A stretch of 64,000 nt of DNA, taken from Trichomonas vaginalis G3 (taxonomy: Eukaryota; Parabasalia; Trichomonadida; Trichomonadidae). The stretch covers positions 29,651,896 through 29,715,895 of the forward strand of contig NC_067206.1 of NCBI RefSeq assembly GCF_026262505.1. Direction: 5' to 3'. Under the pieces are notes generated by a model. The model saw only the letters and a program-made list of their open reading frames with translations. It did not search any database and was not told the origin of the DNA. A program made the translations under genes and the position numbers. Below, piece by piece: positions 30,649 through 41,674 of this stretch. The stretch's first letter is position 1. Each line of letters starts with the position of its first letter.

Positions 30649-31249
30649 CAAGAACTAATATGAAAAATGTTATCTAACCCTACCGATATATTCAAAATTT
30701 TTCATCGTTTCTTTCAATCTTCAATTTTCAAAATCACCAATTTTTGTTTACTAATCAATGATGATAAAGAAAGAACTAATTCATTATAAAAGTGACAAAT
30801 TTGCAAAATCTCAAAATATATTACATACATGTATATAAACTGTTTTTCTTATGATTGTCATTCTGAATTTTTGTTTTCTATTGAAATTCAAATGATTGCA
30901 ACAATCATCAAAAATCTTAAAAAAATCAAGAGTATGCACTTTGTTACTTGACAATGCTATTCATAGCCAAATGTGATCGAAATATGCTTTATATTACTTT
31001 ATGGAAAAATCAAAACTTAAAAAAACTTAGTTGATCGAACATAGGATAATCACACCTTGTATTTAAATCCAATGCAATCCTGAAAATCATAAAACAAATT
31101 ATATTTCATCCAAATAACAAATTTATTCTGTCATTTGCCGAGTACAACAGTTAAAATACAATCAACATATTTGCTTAAGCATAGATATTCAAAATGGATA
31201 TTATTATGCTATTGTTTTTAATTTATGTATTAGTATAGATCATGTTTAT
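30649..31249. other. intergenic spacer
   Basis: About 600 bases, AT-rich, no gene or repeat recognised. Confidence 0.45.
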
Positions 31250-33556
31250 TCACAACCTGAATATATCAAAATCACCTCCTTCAAATTCGGCGTAATCATT
31301 ATTAAATGGATCTGTTTCATCAGCCATTGAGGTTGAAAATAGAGGATTATCAATTGTTACACAAGGTGTAGGCGAGGAACAAGTAATAACAGTTTCTTCA
31401 ACAGTTGTACTACCATCATTACTTGATTTAGATGCATTTTCATTTTCATTTTCGTTTTCTTTCTTCTTATTGAATAATATCAAAACAACAACTACGAAAG
31501 TAATCAAAACAATTGCACTTACAGCAATAATTATTATAAGTATAGGCGTGAATGACTTCTTTTTCGTTGTGGTTCCATCATCTGCGTTTTCGGATTGCGT
31601 TATATTCTGAGTTTTTGTATCTTCAGATGATGATGTTTGAGAATTCGATGTATCAGATGAAGGAGGAACATGAGATGGTGTCAAGCTTGGAGTTTCACCT
31701 AATGAGTGATATGGTGTAACACATGGAGTGATTTTGTTTGTAAAATACGGGGTATCAAATGGAGTGAATTCATTAGTTTCTTTAATTGTTTGAGCAAATG
31801 TATATTGTGGAGTTTCCTTATTTGTTGCATAAGGTGTTTCTTCATTAGTCTCTACTGGGGTTTCATATACAGTAGTTGAAGGCGTTTCTTTGACTGTAAT
31901 GCTCATTGTTTCATGTGGTGTTTCAACTAAAGTTTGGAATGGTGTCTGATACAATGTAATCATTGGAGTTTCAAATTCTGTGTAGAAAGGTGTGAATGCA
32001 TTTGTTTTATAAGGTGTCTCACTTAATGTATTAATAGGGGTTTCAGCATTCGTTTCAAATGGTGTCTCAGCTTTTGTATTCATTGGAGTTTCTGCATTTG
32101 TTTCTAATGGTGTTTCTTGATTTGTTTCAATAATGGTGTAACAAGGAGTCTCAACTATTGTATTAAATGGTGTCTCTTGATTTGTTTGCAGTGCTGTCTC
32201 AAATGGAGTTCCTGAGATTGTATTGGATGGGGTTTCTTTATTTGTTTCAACAAAGGTATAATGGGGAGTTTCAATTAATGTATTGAATGGTGTTTCATCA
32301 ATTGATTGGAATGGAGTTTCTCTATTTGTTTCAATGAAGGTATAGTGTGGTGTCTCAATTAATGTGCTGAACGGTGTTTCTTTATTTGTTTCAATAAAGG
32401 TATAGTGTGGAGTCTCAATTAATGTGCTGAACGGTGTTTCAGCAATTGTATGGAATGGAGTTTCAAAATGTGTAATGAATGGAGTTTCAATATTGGTTTG
32501 ATATGGTGTTTCAAAAATTGTTTTAACTGCTGTCTTAAAAGGAGTAGCAAATTGAGTTTGTAATAAGGTATTAAATGGAGTACTGATGGGGGTCTGAGCT
32601 TCTGTAATACAAGGTGTTTCTTTAATTGTTGATCCAGGAGTAAATGCGACAGTCTTAAATGGAGTCATTGCAATTGTATTATAGGGAGTTTCAATTAACA
32701 TCATACATCCTCCTGTTTGATAATATTCATATTGCGGCAGTTTCATATTTGAAGTTATAATGATATCATTTTGCTTTTGGATACCACTTAATTTATCATC
32801 ATCATCAACATAAACATCGTTCACTAATATAACAGTGCTTCTTTCTGCTTCAAAGTATTGATGTCCATTTAATTCATTCTCTTGAAGAATGACATCATGA
32901 ACATTTCCACTCGAACTACATTTTACACTTCTGATTAGACCATAATTTGAAACTTTATTATAGAAGAACGCAGAATGATGAAGTGAATATTCCTTATAAC
33001 ATTTAAAATGAATAGCTATTGAACAAGGACAAGTGTTGTTTGTTATTGTACAATAGTAATACTCGAATGAATAGGAAGTTTGAAAATAGATCAATCCATC
33101 ATTCACATTATTATTTGTCTTTGATTGTGTCATATTTACATTTGACAAGGGATTGACTCCATTCAAGAACATGTTTTTTGAATCACATACACAACTAGTT
33201 GCTGAAAAAAGGCTAACATTATTGTAACCCTTTAGATCTATATAAATTGATGCTGATGTTGCGGCGGTACATTGATAGGCGCAAATCTTTTCTATATTCA
33301 TTGTAAAATAACCATGAATCATAATTGTTCCTCCTTTATTCGAAGCACAATTAGAGAAGAAGCACTCTGAAAAAATGATTGTGTTCGAGCTCATAAAAGA
33401 ATCAATATATACAGGTGCTTCTGAGCTAATATTTCCTATTTTTTGAAAATAACATTTGGTGAAAAGATAATCATCTCTGGGGGCTAACTTTGTGAAGTTA
33501 GTAATTAAACCAGTGATAGTTATGGACTGAGTGTGCACAAGTAAAGTTGTAAGCAT
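31250..33556 (-). CDS. surface protein: beta-helix ectodomain, TPxxT repeats, TM anchor
   Basis: A 768-residue type I membrane protein. The N-terminus (MLTTLLVHTQS) is a weak signal-like stretch. Residues about 25-285 form an Asn/Cys-rich region of strand repeats (YFQKIGNISSE, FSECFFSNCASNKGGTI, YYCTITNNTC), as in right-handed beta-helix Pmp-like proteins. Residues about 290-625 are a long array of 9-11-residue units built on E-T-P-x-x-T (ETPFNTLIETPHYTFIETN). One hydrophobic TM (about 671-695, PILIIIIAVSAIVLITFVVV) precedes a 73-residue tail with NENENENE and an acidic end. The threonine array is a likely O-glycosylated stalk. A role in adhesion or surface variation is inferred. It is the only family member here with a clear anchor. 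Confidence 0.82.
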   Translation of the reverse strand: MLTTLLVHTQSITITGLITNFTKLAPRDDYLFTKCYFQKIGNISSEAPVYIDSFMSSNTIIFSECFFSNCASNKGGTIMIHGYFTMNIEKICAYQCTAATSASIYIDLKGYNNVSLFSATSCVCDSKNMFLNGVNPLSNVNMTQSKTNNNVNDGLIYFQTSYSFEYYYCTITNNTCPCSIAIHFKCYKEYSLHHSAFFYNKVSNYGLIRSVKCSSSGNVHDVILQENELNGHQYFEAERSTVILVNDVYVDDDDKLSGIQKQNDIIITSNMKLPQYEYYQTGGCMMLIETPYNTIAMTPFKTVAFTPGSTIKETPCITEAQTPISTPFNTLLQTQFATPFKTAVKTIFETPYQTNIETPFITHFETPFHTIAETPFSTLIETPHYTFIETNKETPFSTLIETPHYTFIETNRETPFQSIDETPFNTLIETPHYTFVETNKETPSNTISGTPFETALQTNQETPFNTIVETPCYTIIETNQETPLETNAETPMNTKAETPFETNAETPINTLSETPYKTNAFTPFYTEFETPMITLYQTPFQTLVETPHETMSITVKETPSTTVYETPVETNEETPYATNKETPQYTFAQTIKETNEFTPFDTPYFTNKITPCVTPYHSLGETPSLTPSHVPPSSDTSNSQTSSSEDTKTQNITQSENADDGTTTKKKSFTPILIIIIAVSAIVLITFVVVVLILFNKKKENENENENASKSSNDGSTTVEETVITCSSPTPCVTIDNPLFSTSMADETDPFNNDYAEFEGGDFDIFRL
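31680..32690 (-). repeat. coding repeat array of E-T-P-x-x-T units
   Basis: About 1 kb of degenerate 27-33-bp units encoding ETPFxTxxETP. A longer higher-order unit (ETPFSTLIETPHYTFIETN) is repeated three times at about 32220-32450, pointing to repeated unequal exchange. Confidence 0.85.
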
Positions 33557-34215
33557 AAAAGTCTGAAATTACTTAGTTTGGCGTAATATTGCACCTATTC
33601 AAATTTCTGATTTTTTCAGAACATATTCAAATATTGAATAAATATTGATCAACAACAATGGCATGGTTGTTTTACTGCGTTTTAACATTATGTAAATAAC
33701 ATTATCCCTTTGATTAAAAACATATTGAAGTCAAGTTTATTTATGAACCAGGTTTATTATAATTCTTTATTCTAATTAAATGAATTTTGCCTATATTCAT
33801 AAACAAATTGAAAGTTAAAATTGAATGGAACATAAAACATTCAATGTGATCGAATGGTTTTTAGATCATTCCAATGCGTTAAAAAGCTTGGAGAACAAAA
33901 CAGGAACCAAATGGCAGCGATATGTTAATACTATTGATATAAATTGGTCCAACGAATTAATGAAAATATCTGAAATTTAAATAGAATCAAAATGCTTGTA
34001 GATTTGGGATATATTTATAATAGTAATATGATGTATATGTGTATTATCAGAAAAGAAGGCAATGTTTTAAATAATCGCGATTTTTTTTCCTGAAATTGAT
34101 ATTCCTGATATTTTTCTTATACATTGAGATTCATATTATGATTAAATATCAATATTAGTGGGGGCAGAATGAGGTTAGTTTTAATGTTTATTGTACCAAA
34201 AAAATTAAAAAGAAC
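33557..34215. other. intergenic spacer
   Basis: About 660 bases, AT-rich. A T/A-rich stretch next to the tRNA 3' end (minus strand) can serve as Pol III terminator. No gene seen. Confidence 0.45.
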
Positions 34216-34286
34216 TGCACCGCCCGGGAATCGAACCCGGACCCCCACCTTGGCAAGGTGAAATTCTACCATTAGACCAGCGGTGC
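34216..34286 (-). tRNA. tRNA-Gly (GCC)
   Basis: Seventy-one bases on the minus strand fold as a cloverleaf. The acceptor pairs GCACCGC with GCGGTGC plus discriminator A. The D arm contains TGGTCTAATGGTA (A-box). The anticodon arm CACCTTGCCAAGGTG has loop TTGCCAA and anticodon GCC. The T arm CCGGGTTCGAATCCCGG contains a perfect B-box GGTTCGAATCC. No intron and no encoded CCA. T-runs follow at the 3' side as Pol III terminator. Confidence 0.97.
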
Positions 34287-36022
34287 TTTACATTTTTTCT
34301 TATATTTTTTAATTAATCATATTTAATACATTTCTCATATCAATAATATCTTTAGAACTTTTAGATGAATTATATGTTGTATGGATTTATATCTTTATTT
34401 GATGTATTATGATTATAAGCAGGCCATTTAGATTTTGTAGATGATGGCAGTAGAAGTGATGGAGAATCTGGAGTATCAAATTGAAACTCCAAAGAAAATA
34501 TTTGTCAGTTTTCAAAAAATAATAATGCCAAAAATCTCATTATAGGTTCAAGAATATTTGCTCTGGCAGTTTAAAGCATTGTAATATAATAATTCCGCTG
34601 TACTCTATATATTCTGAAAGATCTAACATCTTATCTGAATAATCATGCAAAATTTGAATTTGTATTTTTAATTCGGAGTTACAATCCCATAAAAAACATA
34701 ACAAATTTGATTTAATGATTCAATGTAAAAAGATATGTCTGATAGATCGATTTTCACTCATATAAATTTGATAATTCTGAAAGTAGTATTTGTGACTTTC
34801 CAGAATACATTATTCTTGCAGTGATCTATCTTCATAGCAAAAACATATTTGTGAATGTCGATAATGCGTTATATCTATATAATACAGGTATATTTAAAAT
34901 TTCCATGACAAAATGTCAATATCATTGAGTTTCAATATGACAACTACTAATAATATGAAAATTTAGAAATATTAGAATTCGACAATAGTTGTTCTCTAGA
35001 TATAACAAAATTTTATCATATGAAGCACTTACTGAGATCATGCGTTTGCCATTAAATATGTATTAGTGTTTAGAATTATGCTCACCAAATAAATATAAGC
35101 ATTTACATTTTTTTCATAATCTATATTTTTTTTTATATGAATAACCGAAAAGATTTCCATTTCATTACCGATACCAAATGAAAGGAGATGTTGCACCAGA
35201 TGTATATGTACTGAAATTGTTAAAGAAAAAAATCGATGATGGGATTGTCTCGGAAAATTATCAGTGATTTTTTATTTTTGAGAGAGAATTAGAATTGGCT
35301 TTATATAAGTAGCTTATATTTAAATGGAAAAATGATCCTTACCAACATTTGGACGATAACCGTAAAAAAAGAAAAATTTTGATAATTATTATTTACTCAA
35401 ATAAAAGAATTAAAATTATCTAATTACGGAAGGAATTAAAACCACTGAATTTTTGAAAGAGATATGAGCAACTAATTTTTCTTATTAAAAACGTGATTAA
35501 ATATAGTATACAATATAGATATATCCATGCAATATGGAACCAATCAAAATTGAATATAAACAGTCAAATTCAATTCAAATTTGAAAATATTCAATTTTTT
35601 TGTATATGATTTTATCAATTTATATATATATACATGTTTTAAATATATCTATAATACCAATAGTAACAAGATATTTTACTATTTTTTATTAATTTGACGA
35701 ATTAATAAATGGCAAAATAATTTTATATATATTAATACTGCAGATGATAAAAGCTTAATATTCACAGGTTATCGAAATTCAATTCATCGTTTTATAAATG
35801 ACAAAATATAATAACAATTACAAAATTCATATATAATAAAAATATATTATTCTTCCCCGTAATTTATTTTAAAATTTTTCAGAGAAATTTTATCGCAATT
35901 CTGAAATGTTTGGAAAAATCAAAACAATTAGTTATTATTTTATCAATCTACACATTAATAGTAAGATTGTTGATTAACGTGTTGTTTTGATTTTAAAAGT
36001 GACATTTAACCATTTGTGCTAA
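34287..36022. other. large empty spacer, about 1.7 kb
   Basis: Very AT-rich with no ORF of note, no inverted repeat and no transposon end that I can see. The longest spacer free of annotated repeats in the window. Confidence 0.5.
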
Positions 36023-36265
36023 ATGTTCTACACTGATCATGAGATTTATAACAGCTCAATAAGCGATAGCGAGAACACAAGCAGCAGCTTTTCTGTTTGC
36101 GTTCGCTCAACTTTCATGCCAGAAGGCTTCGCAGAAACATTCGATTCGGATCCTATCGAATTTGATTCGTCTGATATCATTACCTTCGATGAAGTTGAAC
36201 CTAAACCAAGCTCAATGCCAACAAATTTCAGCCAATTTATGCTACCGGGGTTCGATCTTAATTGA
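36023..36265 (+). CDS. small acidic Ser-rich protein, unknown
   Basis: An 80-residue ORF from ATG. The first half is Ser/Asn-rich (NSSISDSENTSSSFSV), the second acidic (ETFDSDPIEFDSSDIITFDEVEP) ending PTNFSQFMLPGFDLN. No Lys- or Cys-rich domain, signal or TM. Codon use (TTC, GTT, AAC mix) is closer to real genes than the flanking spacer. The hydrophobic-acidic pattern FDxDPIxFDSSDIITFD resembles activation-domain or short interaction-motif regions, as does the acidic start of the protein at 84-455, but no family is recognised. No strong initiator upstream. Confidence 0.5.
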   Translation: MFYTDHEIYNSSISDSENTSSSFSVCVRSTFMPEGFAETFDSDPIEFDSSDIITFDEVEPKPSSMPTNFSQFMLPGFDLN

Positions 36266-36624
36266 TCAACATTCTCTTACACCTTTTTGAGGTTTGACCT
36301 CATTAATTAATCCTTTACCATGCTAATGTTTGATTAAACTTATTTATTGTGAATTTTTATTTTAATTTTTAATTTTTTCATTCCAAAATTTTTAATTTTT
36401 CTTGAAAAATTTTCCTATTGATCGAATAGTTAATTTTTTGTATTCTTCTTATTTCAGCATTTTACATAACAGAATTGCATTGTATTAATTTTATAATTTC
36501 TATTTTTATCAAATTTAGGAACATGACATCTAATATATATTATAAAAGAGGCAAAAATAATTACGTGCAAAATTAGGATAGTATTTCTCATATTTTATTA
36601 TTCTATAAATAAATCTATAAATTA
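36266..36624. other. intergenic spacer between convergent genes
   Basis: About 360 bases, AT-rich. TTTTTGAGG-TTTGACCTCATT just after the stop is a small inverted repeat (GAGGTTTGACCTC near 36288-36300) that might mark a 3' end. Confidence 0.35.
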
Positions 36625-37221
36625 TTAACAAGCACATCCATTTCCTGATGCAGCCTTTGGACTTGCATTAGATGTCTTGGCTTGGAGCTGTCCTTTCTCT
36701 GCTTTGTCATAAACAAGCTTTGCAGCGCGGTAAAAAGCTTCTTGGACGTTATCTCCACCTTTGGCAGATGTCTCAAGGTAGGTTAGTTGGTGGTTATTCG
36801 CAAACTCTGTTGCTTCTGATGTAGTAACTGATCTTGATGAGGCCAAATCAAGTTTATTGCCAACAAGTGTAATAGCAGCATTAGGATCACAGAGTGTATG
36901 AACATCATTGAGCCAATATGATAGTTCATCAAAAGATTTGCGGTCAGTCATGTCATAAACTAAAATTACGCCAACAGCATGTCTGTAATAAGATTTGGAA
37001 ATAGATCTGAACTTCTCTTGTCCAGCAGTATCCCATATCTGAAGTTTTACTGGATTGCCGTCAATATCCATCACGGTAGAAAGGTATTGAACTCCAATTG
37101 TGGACTGAATTTCTTGGTTGAATGCACCATCAATGAGTCTGGTTAATAGTGATGATTTGCCGACACCACTCATCCCAATAACAATAAACTTGAAGTTGTA
37201 TTTGTAGTCGACTCCAATCAT
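36625..37221 (-). CDS. Rab-family small GTPase
   Basis: 198 residues from the ATG at 37221, which follows TCATTT directly; 35 further codons upstream in frame are not counted. All G motifs are intact: GMSGVGKSSLL (G1), STIGVQYL with the switch-I Thr (G2), WDTAGQEKFRSISKSYYR (G3 plus switch II), VGNKLDLA (G4) and LETSAKGG (G5). The hypervariable tail ends CAC, a double-geranylgeranylation site. Overall it is most like Rab2/Rab4/Rab14 members. It acts as a membrane-traffic switch. Trichomonads have hundreds of Rabs. The TBC protein at 13-15 kb is a possible class of regulator, without evidence of direct pairing. Confidence 0.95.
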   Translation of the reverse strand: MIGVDYKYNFKFIVIGMSGVGKSSLLTRLIDGAFNQEIQSTIGVQYLSTVMDIDGNPVKLQIWDTAGQEKFRSISKSYYRHAVGVILVYDMTDRKSFDELSYWLNDVHTLCDPNAAITLVGNKLDLASSRSVTTSEATEFANNHQLTYLETSAKGGDNVQEAFYRAAKLVYDKAEKGQLQAKTSNASPKAASGNGCAC

Positions 37222-37227
37222 AAATGA
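37222..37227 (-). promoter_or_regulatory. initiator TCATTT abutting the Rab ATG
   Basis: TCATTT directly precedes the ATG on the minus strand, giving a leader of only about four bases, as is usual in trichomonads. It decides the start codon. Confidence 0.65.
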
Positions 37228-37490
37228 AAAATAACTGTCAGATTTTATAAAGATTTTATTCTTACATCTATCGTTAACAAAAGTGACAATTCTTACAGTT
37301 GATAATTCAATCTGAAGAATTCTCAATTTATATTGTTTTAATACGTAGATTAACTTTGAGTATCCAAGAAATTGGCTCTAATATTCCGTATTATTAATCT
37401 CTTTATAGAAAAATCCCATTTAGTTCCTGATCAAATGAAATCAACAAAACAATAATTGCTAGAAAAATCCCCAAACACATTGGCACTTGT

Positions 37491-38597
37491 TTAATGATGC
37501 ACATGCATTTTTCTATATCTTAGATTATAAACCGGGACTCCTTCGGAAATAACTAAAGGATGAAGAGCATTTTCAACCTTTCGCATCACAGGATTTTTAA
37601 TAGACTCATTATTTTTACTATCAAATGAAACAGTTGCTCTGTTATTTGCATAATTTCTAGTAATTGTATCTTCAAAATAACAATTATTGATGATAATTTT
37701 TGAATAACGATAAGCTGTTCCATCATATCCTATATCAGAATAAGCTAGATAGTTTTCATTCTGGTTTTCAGAGAAAATACATTCTTCAATTGCTGCCGTT
37801 GTTCCAAGCCTTGTATAAATAAAGATCTTTAAACTATTATGTGCAAAAATGCACTGTTTGATTGTGAGCCTTCCGCTATATAGCACACAAATTCCTTTTG
37901 AATCTGATTTTGTTGCAGAATTCCTTTCAAATAAAGAATGCTTAATATAATCTGAATTATCATGAAATACAGTAAATAATGCAGCATCATATGACTTACA
38001 GTTACTGATATTTATTGCAGAATAATTTCCGGTTGCGTCTCTGGATCTAAAAGGCGAAACTCCGAACTATTGATCAGAACAATATACAATTGATGTTGCA
38101 AGAATTTGATTCCGTACAAACCTAAATGTCGCAAATTGGCCACCATCATAATAATAATTTGAAGACGCAATATTATTGTAGCATTTTGATGCTGTACATT
38201 TGTTTATTATGCAGTTGCTATCTCCAACTTCAAAGAAAATTGCACCAGCTGTAGTATCTCCATACGAATCTTCCTGCTGAGTTGGAACATTAGTAATAAC
38301 GCTTGCAAATTTGCAAAATTCTATTAATGCGTTAATGTTATTTTTGTTTTGAATGAAAATAGCATTTGAATTTAGATTTTCTACTTCGATATTTAGTAAA
38401 TAGTATTTTTTTTCAGACATATAAAAGTCATTTTGGTTTGAATTGAATACAGACTGGTTTATTACTTCATAATTGCTTGCGGAATAAAATTGATTCCAAG
38501 AATTAAATAAATTAAGCCGTAATTTTGTTGTATATGCACTGGGATAAATAAAATTAGTTTTAAAAATAGCCATAGAAATGATTGATGCCAAATTCAT
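37491..38597 (-). pseudogene. surface family member with in-frame TAG
   Basis: An ATG at 38597 opens MNLASIISMAIFKTNF, a possible signal segment, then the family signature FNSWNQFYSASN. The strand repeats follow (KYYLLNIEVENLNSNAIF, LIEFCKFASVITN, CIINKCTASKCYNN). At 38065-38067 a TAG interrupts after CSDQ, and the identical frame continues with FGVSPFRSRDATGNYSAIN through NNCYFED to a TAA at 37491. The paralogue at 40009 has an uninterrupted match across that point (CSDDFKGVNSIRF), so a single nonsense mutation broke a protein of about 368 residues. No TM anchor is visible at the C-terminus (MRKVENALHPL...MHVHH). It lies in divergent orientation to the paralogue at 40 kb. Confidence 0.75.
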
Positions 38598-39380
38598 CTT
38601 AAACTAGTATATTCTTAAAAGTTAGTTTTCAAAATAATAAAACCGCAAACTGATCCCTTCAAAACTTCCAAAATAAAATCATTTTAAGGTTATTTTTATA
38701 TATCAATTATTTTATTAATGCTAAATTTAATATATTAAGCAATATTTCACGATAAAAATTCAAATAAAGATAAGGTTATCATAAAATTTTGTAAATATTT
38801 TATTCACAAATTATTTTTTAGAACTCCCATGTTTTCTTATTATTTGCAGTAACTAATAAAGTTTAATTTTCTATGAAAACTGACAACAGGCATGGAGTTC
38901 AATCAACAAAAAACCTTAATTTTGAAAGAAATGTGATATAACAAAATTGCATCCTAAAACACAACAGGACATCAGTCTTATGTCAAACATATTCTCTAAA
39001 CATTGATTTTATCTTTACAATCACGGGATTATGCTCATTTTGATTTGATCTTGATTAAACGTATTTCAAAGTTATGATATGCATTTCTTTTCATTGAAAA
39101 ATACCGTTTCTTCAATGGTTAATAAGATACAGGATCTATTTTATCAAAATTTACTAAATTTTTAAGGGGCATTATCATTTTCGTCTGGCATCTGAATTAT
39201 TGAACTATAACTCTATTTCTAATAATTTAAGCGCAATCTACCCATACACATCTTATATGCATTGCAATTCAAGTAGGTATCATTGCAATCTCATAAATTT
39301 ATCTTTTTAGCATGCCCCTAAAAATAAAAAATTATCATTTTCGTCTGACGAAAATAATAATCCTTCAATTTTTAATCTCA
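38598..39380. other. spacer left of the hairpin
   Basis: About 780 bases, AT-rich, no gene. ATTATCATTTTCGTCTG occurs twice (about 39170 and 39333), the second as a short palindrome TTTTCGTCTGACGAAAA. Confidence 0.45.
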
Positions 39381-39591
39381 AAGTCTCATCACACTTTTCA
39401 ATGCTCGATTTTTAAAAACTGTTTAAAAATGGAGCTTATATTGAAATAGTGTAGAGACTAAAAATTACCACAGACTATTTCAGAGGATTGAGTTGCCACT
39501 GTGGTAATTTTTAGTCTCTACACTATTTCAATATAAGCTCCATTTTTAAACAGTTTTTAAAAATCGAGCATTGAAAAGTGTGATGAGACTT
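39381..39591. repeat. perfect inverted repeat, 93-bp arms with 25-bp loop
   Basis: Arms at 39381-39473 and 39499-39591 are exact reverse complements over 93 bp; the loop is 39474-39498. No target duplication is obvious. A transcript would form a perfect long duplex. It lies between two divergent paralogous genes. Confidence 0.97.
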
Positions 39592-40008
39592 GCAAATTCT
39601 GTTCTCCTCTGAAAATTATAACAAAGACAATTAAAAAGACCGTCTTGATATAAAAACAACATCTAAAAAAATATTTCTCCAAACTAATATATGAAGTTTT
39701 GCTGTATTAATTACAAACATAATGAAACAATCTGCTTTCAAGTTTAATTTTGCCATATGAAGAAGAATGACTTGTTTCTTTATTATTGGGTATTTAGAAT
39801 AATGAATAAAATCAGGAAACTTATTTGCATATTACTCTTAACAGATTTTAACGTTTTAATTGATAGATTTCTCATTGTAAAATACTTTATATAAATGAAA
39901 TGCTAGGAAGTTTTTATAAATTGATTAATTTTTGACAATAAACCATAAAAACTTTCAATTAATTGAAAGTAATTTCAATTTTTATTTTAACCGCATATAA
40001 ATTCTATT
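39592..40008. other. spacer right of the hairpin
   Basis: About 420 bases, AT-rich, contains the upstream region of the 40.0-kb gene. No ATG in frame with that gene and no clear TCA initiator was found. Confidence 0.4.
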
Positions 40009-41070
40009 TTGTCTCTCTATTCTTTAACCATTCGAAGGTTTTTATCAAAAGATAACACAGCGACAGAGCACAAAGACTATATTTTTAAATATCTTCATTC
40101 GAAATGGGAAGAATATTTTAGTGGGAATTTTTCATTAATTTCAAAATTATCAGGCAAAAATTACACAGCTTTAAATGGCAGGTATTATTTTAAGAATGTG
40201 TTTGTATCTAATCTTAAAACGAATGCATTATATTCAGAACATAGCCAAAATGCTACATCTTCACTGTCCTGGTTGATTGAAACTTCCAGATTTGAGAACA
40301 TAACAACATCAATTCTTCAAAAAAATTCAGAAAGTGATGTTACAACTGGTGCAATCTATTTTGGCTATTCAGGAAACTGTTATTTCAATAAATGTTCAGG
40401 AATACAGTGTTTCAACAATGTAGACACAGATAAGTACTATTATTATGGAGGAAACTTCTTAACAACAGGGGCAAGCAATGTGAAAATTCACTTTTTATCA
40501 CTCACGAAATGTTCTGATGATTTCAAGGGAGTAAACTCAATTAGATTCAAGTATGGCGGTGGAACAATATATGCAAACAATATAACAAATTGCAAAGCAT
40601 ATAGTTCTGTTATCATGAACGCTTTTCCTGCTATTGTTTCTGTGACTTTTTGCATGTACTCATCAAACAGTGTTTCAGAGAGATCTTCAAGTAGGTATTA
40701 TATAACGTCATGTTATTCCGATGAATTGACTTTTGAACATTGCATATTTCCACATCTTGGATCTGGAACGCTGTTTTTCTCAAGTGGGAATTCCAAAATA
40801 TTTGTAAACAATTGTAGTTTCGTCAAAAATGAAATTTCAACAATTGCAAATTCAGAAAATAGTAAATATGTAACAATTAGAGATTGTTATTTTGAAGAAT
40901 CATCAACAAATTTGGATCCTGGCCATATTTATTTTGATGCTACTAATAATTCTATACTTAATTTGTATTTAACTAAAGAAATAATTAAGAGAATTAATAC
41001 GAAACAGACAAAAACTAATTTAAATTATGAATATTTAATTAGATTTAATAGAATTCATGTTCGTCGTTAA
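40009..41070 (+). CDS. surface protein family member without a visible ATG
   Basis: A 353-codon open frame starting at a TTG. The family signature HSKWEEYFSGNF appears at about residue 30, followed by the strand repeats (YYFKNVFVSNLKTNALYSE, CYFNKCSGIQCFNN, IYANNITNCKAYSS, IFVNNCSFVKNEIS, VTIRDCYFEESS). It is close to the pseudogene at 37.5-38.6 kb, sharing for example TTGAIYFGYSGNCYFNKC against GAIFFEVGDSNCIINKC. No signal peptide, TM anchor or start ATG is seen, so it is either a pseudogene that lost its 5' end or a gene with a start I cannot see. The fold is inferred to be a parallel beta-helix; function unknown. Confidence 0.55.
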   Translation: MSLYSLTIRRFLSKDNTATEHKDYIFKYLHSKWEEYFSGNFSLISKLSGKNYTALNGRYYFKNVFVSNLKTNALYSEHSQNATSSLSWLIETSRFENITTSILQKNSESDVTTGAIYFGYSGNCYFNKCSGIQCFNNVDTDKYYYYGGNFLTTGASNVKIHFLSLTKCSDDFKGVNSIRFKYGGGTIYANNITNCKAYSSVIMNAFPAIVSVTFCMYSSNSVSERSSSRYYITSCYSDELTFEHCIFPHLGSGTLFFSSGNSKIFVNNCSFVKNEISTIANSENSKYVTIRDCYFEESSTNLDPGHIYFDATNNSILNLYLTKEIIKRINTKQTKTNLNYEYLIRFNRIHVRR

Positions 41071-41674
41071 ACATTTTGAAGTTGAAAATCAAATTATTTT
41101 CAAAATCCAACAACTGAAGTTGTATTAGCATCAGAGATTATGTATCTGAAGTTTGCTCTAAAATCCTCATTCCTAATTCTACCAATAAGTTGTGGATGTA
41201 GGTGAATACCTAACAAAAAATCTAAAATATCCTGAAACTTTACAACATTCAAAGTTTTCAGAGTATTACAGTCAAAATTTCTTGTTACGATTGCACAGCA
41301 AAAAATAGATGACTTAACATGTTGTAAATCTTATACCATTCAGTTAACTGTCATATTGAAAATTGAAAGAATGTGAAAAAATTTGCTTCATCAATGTATT
41401 CATTTCAGATTTTTTGGATTAAAAAATTTGAATTTTTACTTTTTGAAAATCAAATTGAAGCGGAAAAGTTATTGACAATGAATATATCATTACTCATACC
41501 AATATGAAAAATCAGATCATTGAATTTGTGAGCGTTCAAACACTTTGAATATATTCTATGCGATCACTTTCAATTGAAATATAGAACCCTTTTATTATTA
41601 CATAAAATATATACCTATAATATTACACAATTTTTTTACATAATAGTTGCTCAAAATTTTTATGCATAATTATA
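41071..41674. other. spacer between tandem paralogues
   Basis: About 600 bases, AT-rich. No feature seen. Confidence 0.45.

Noticed and set aside
39381-39591. Typical MITE insertion
   Set aside because: No target duplication flanks the arms, so I describe it as an inverted repeat rather than call it a transposon.
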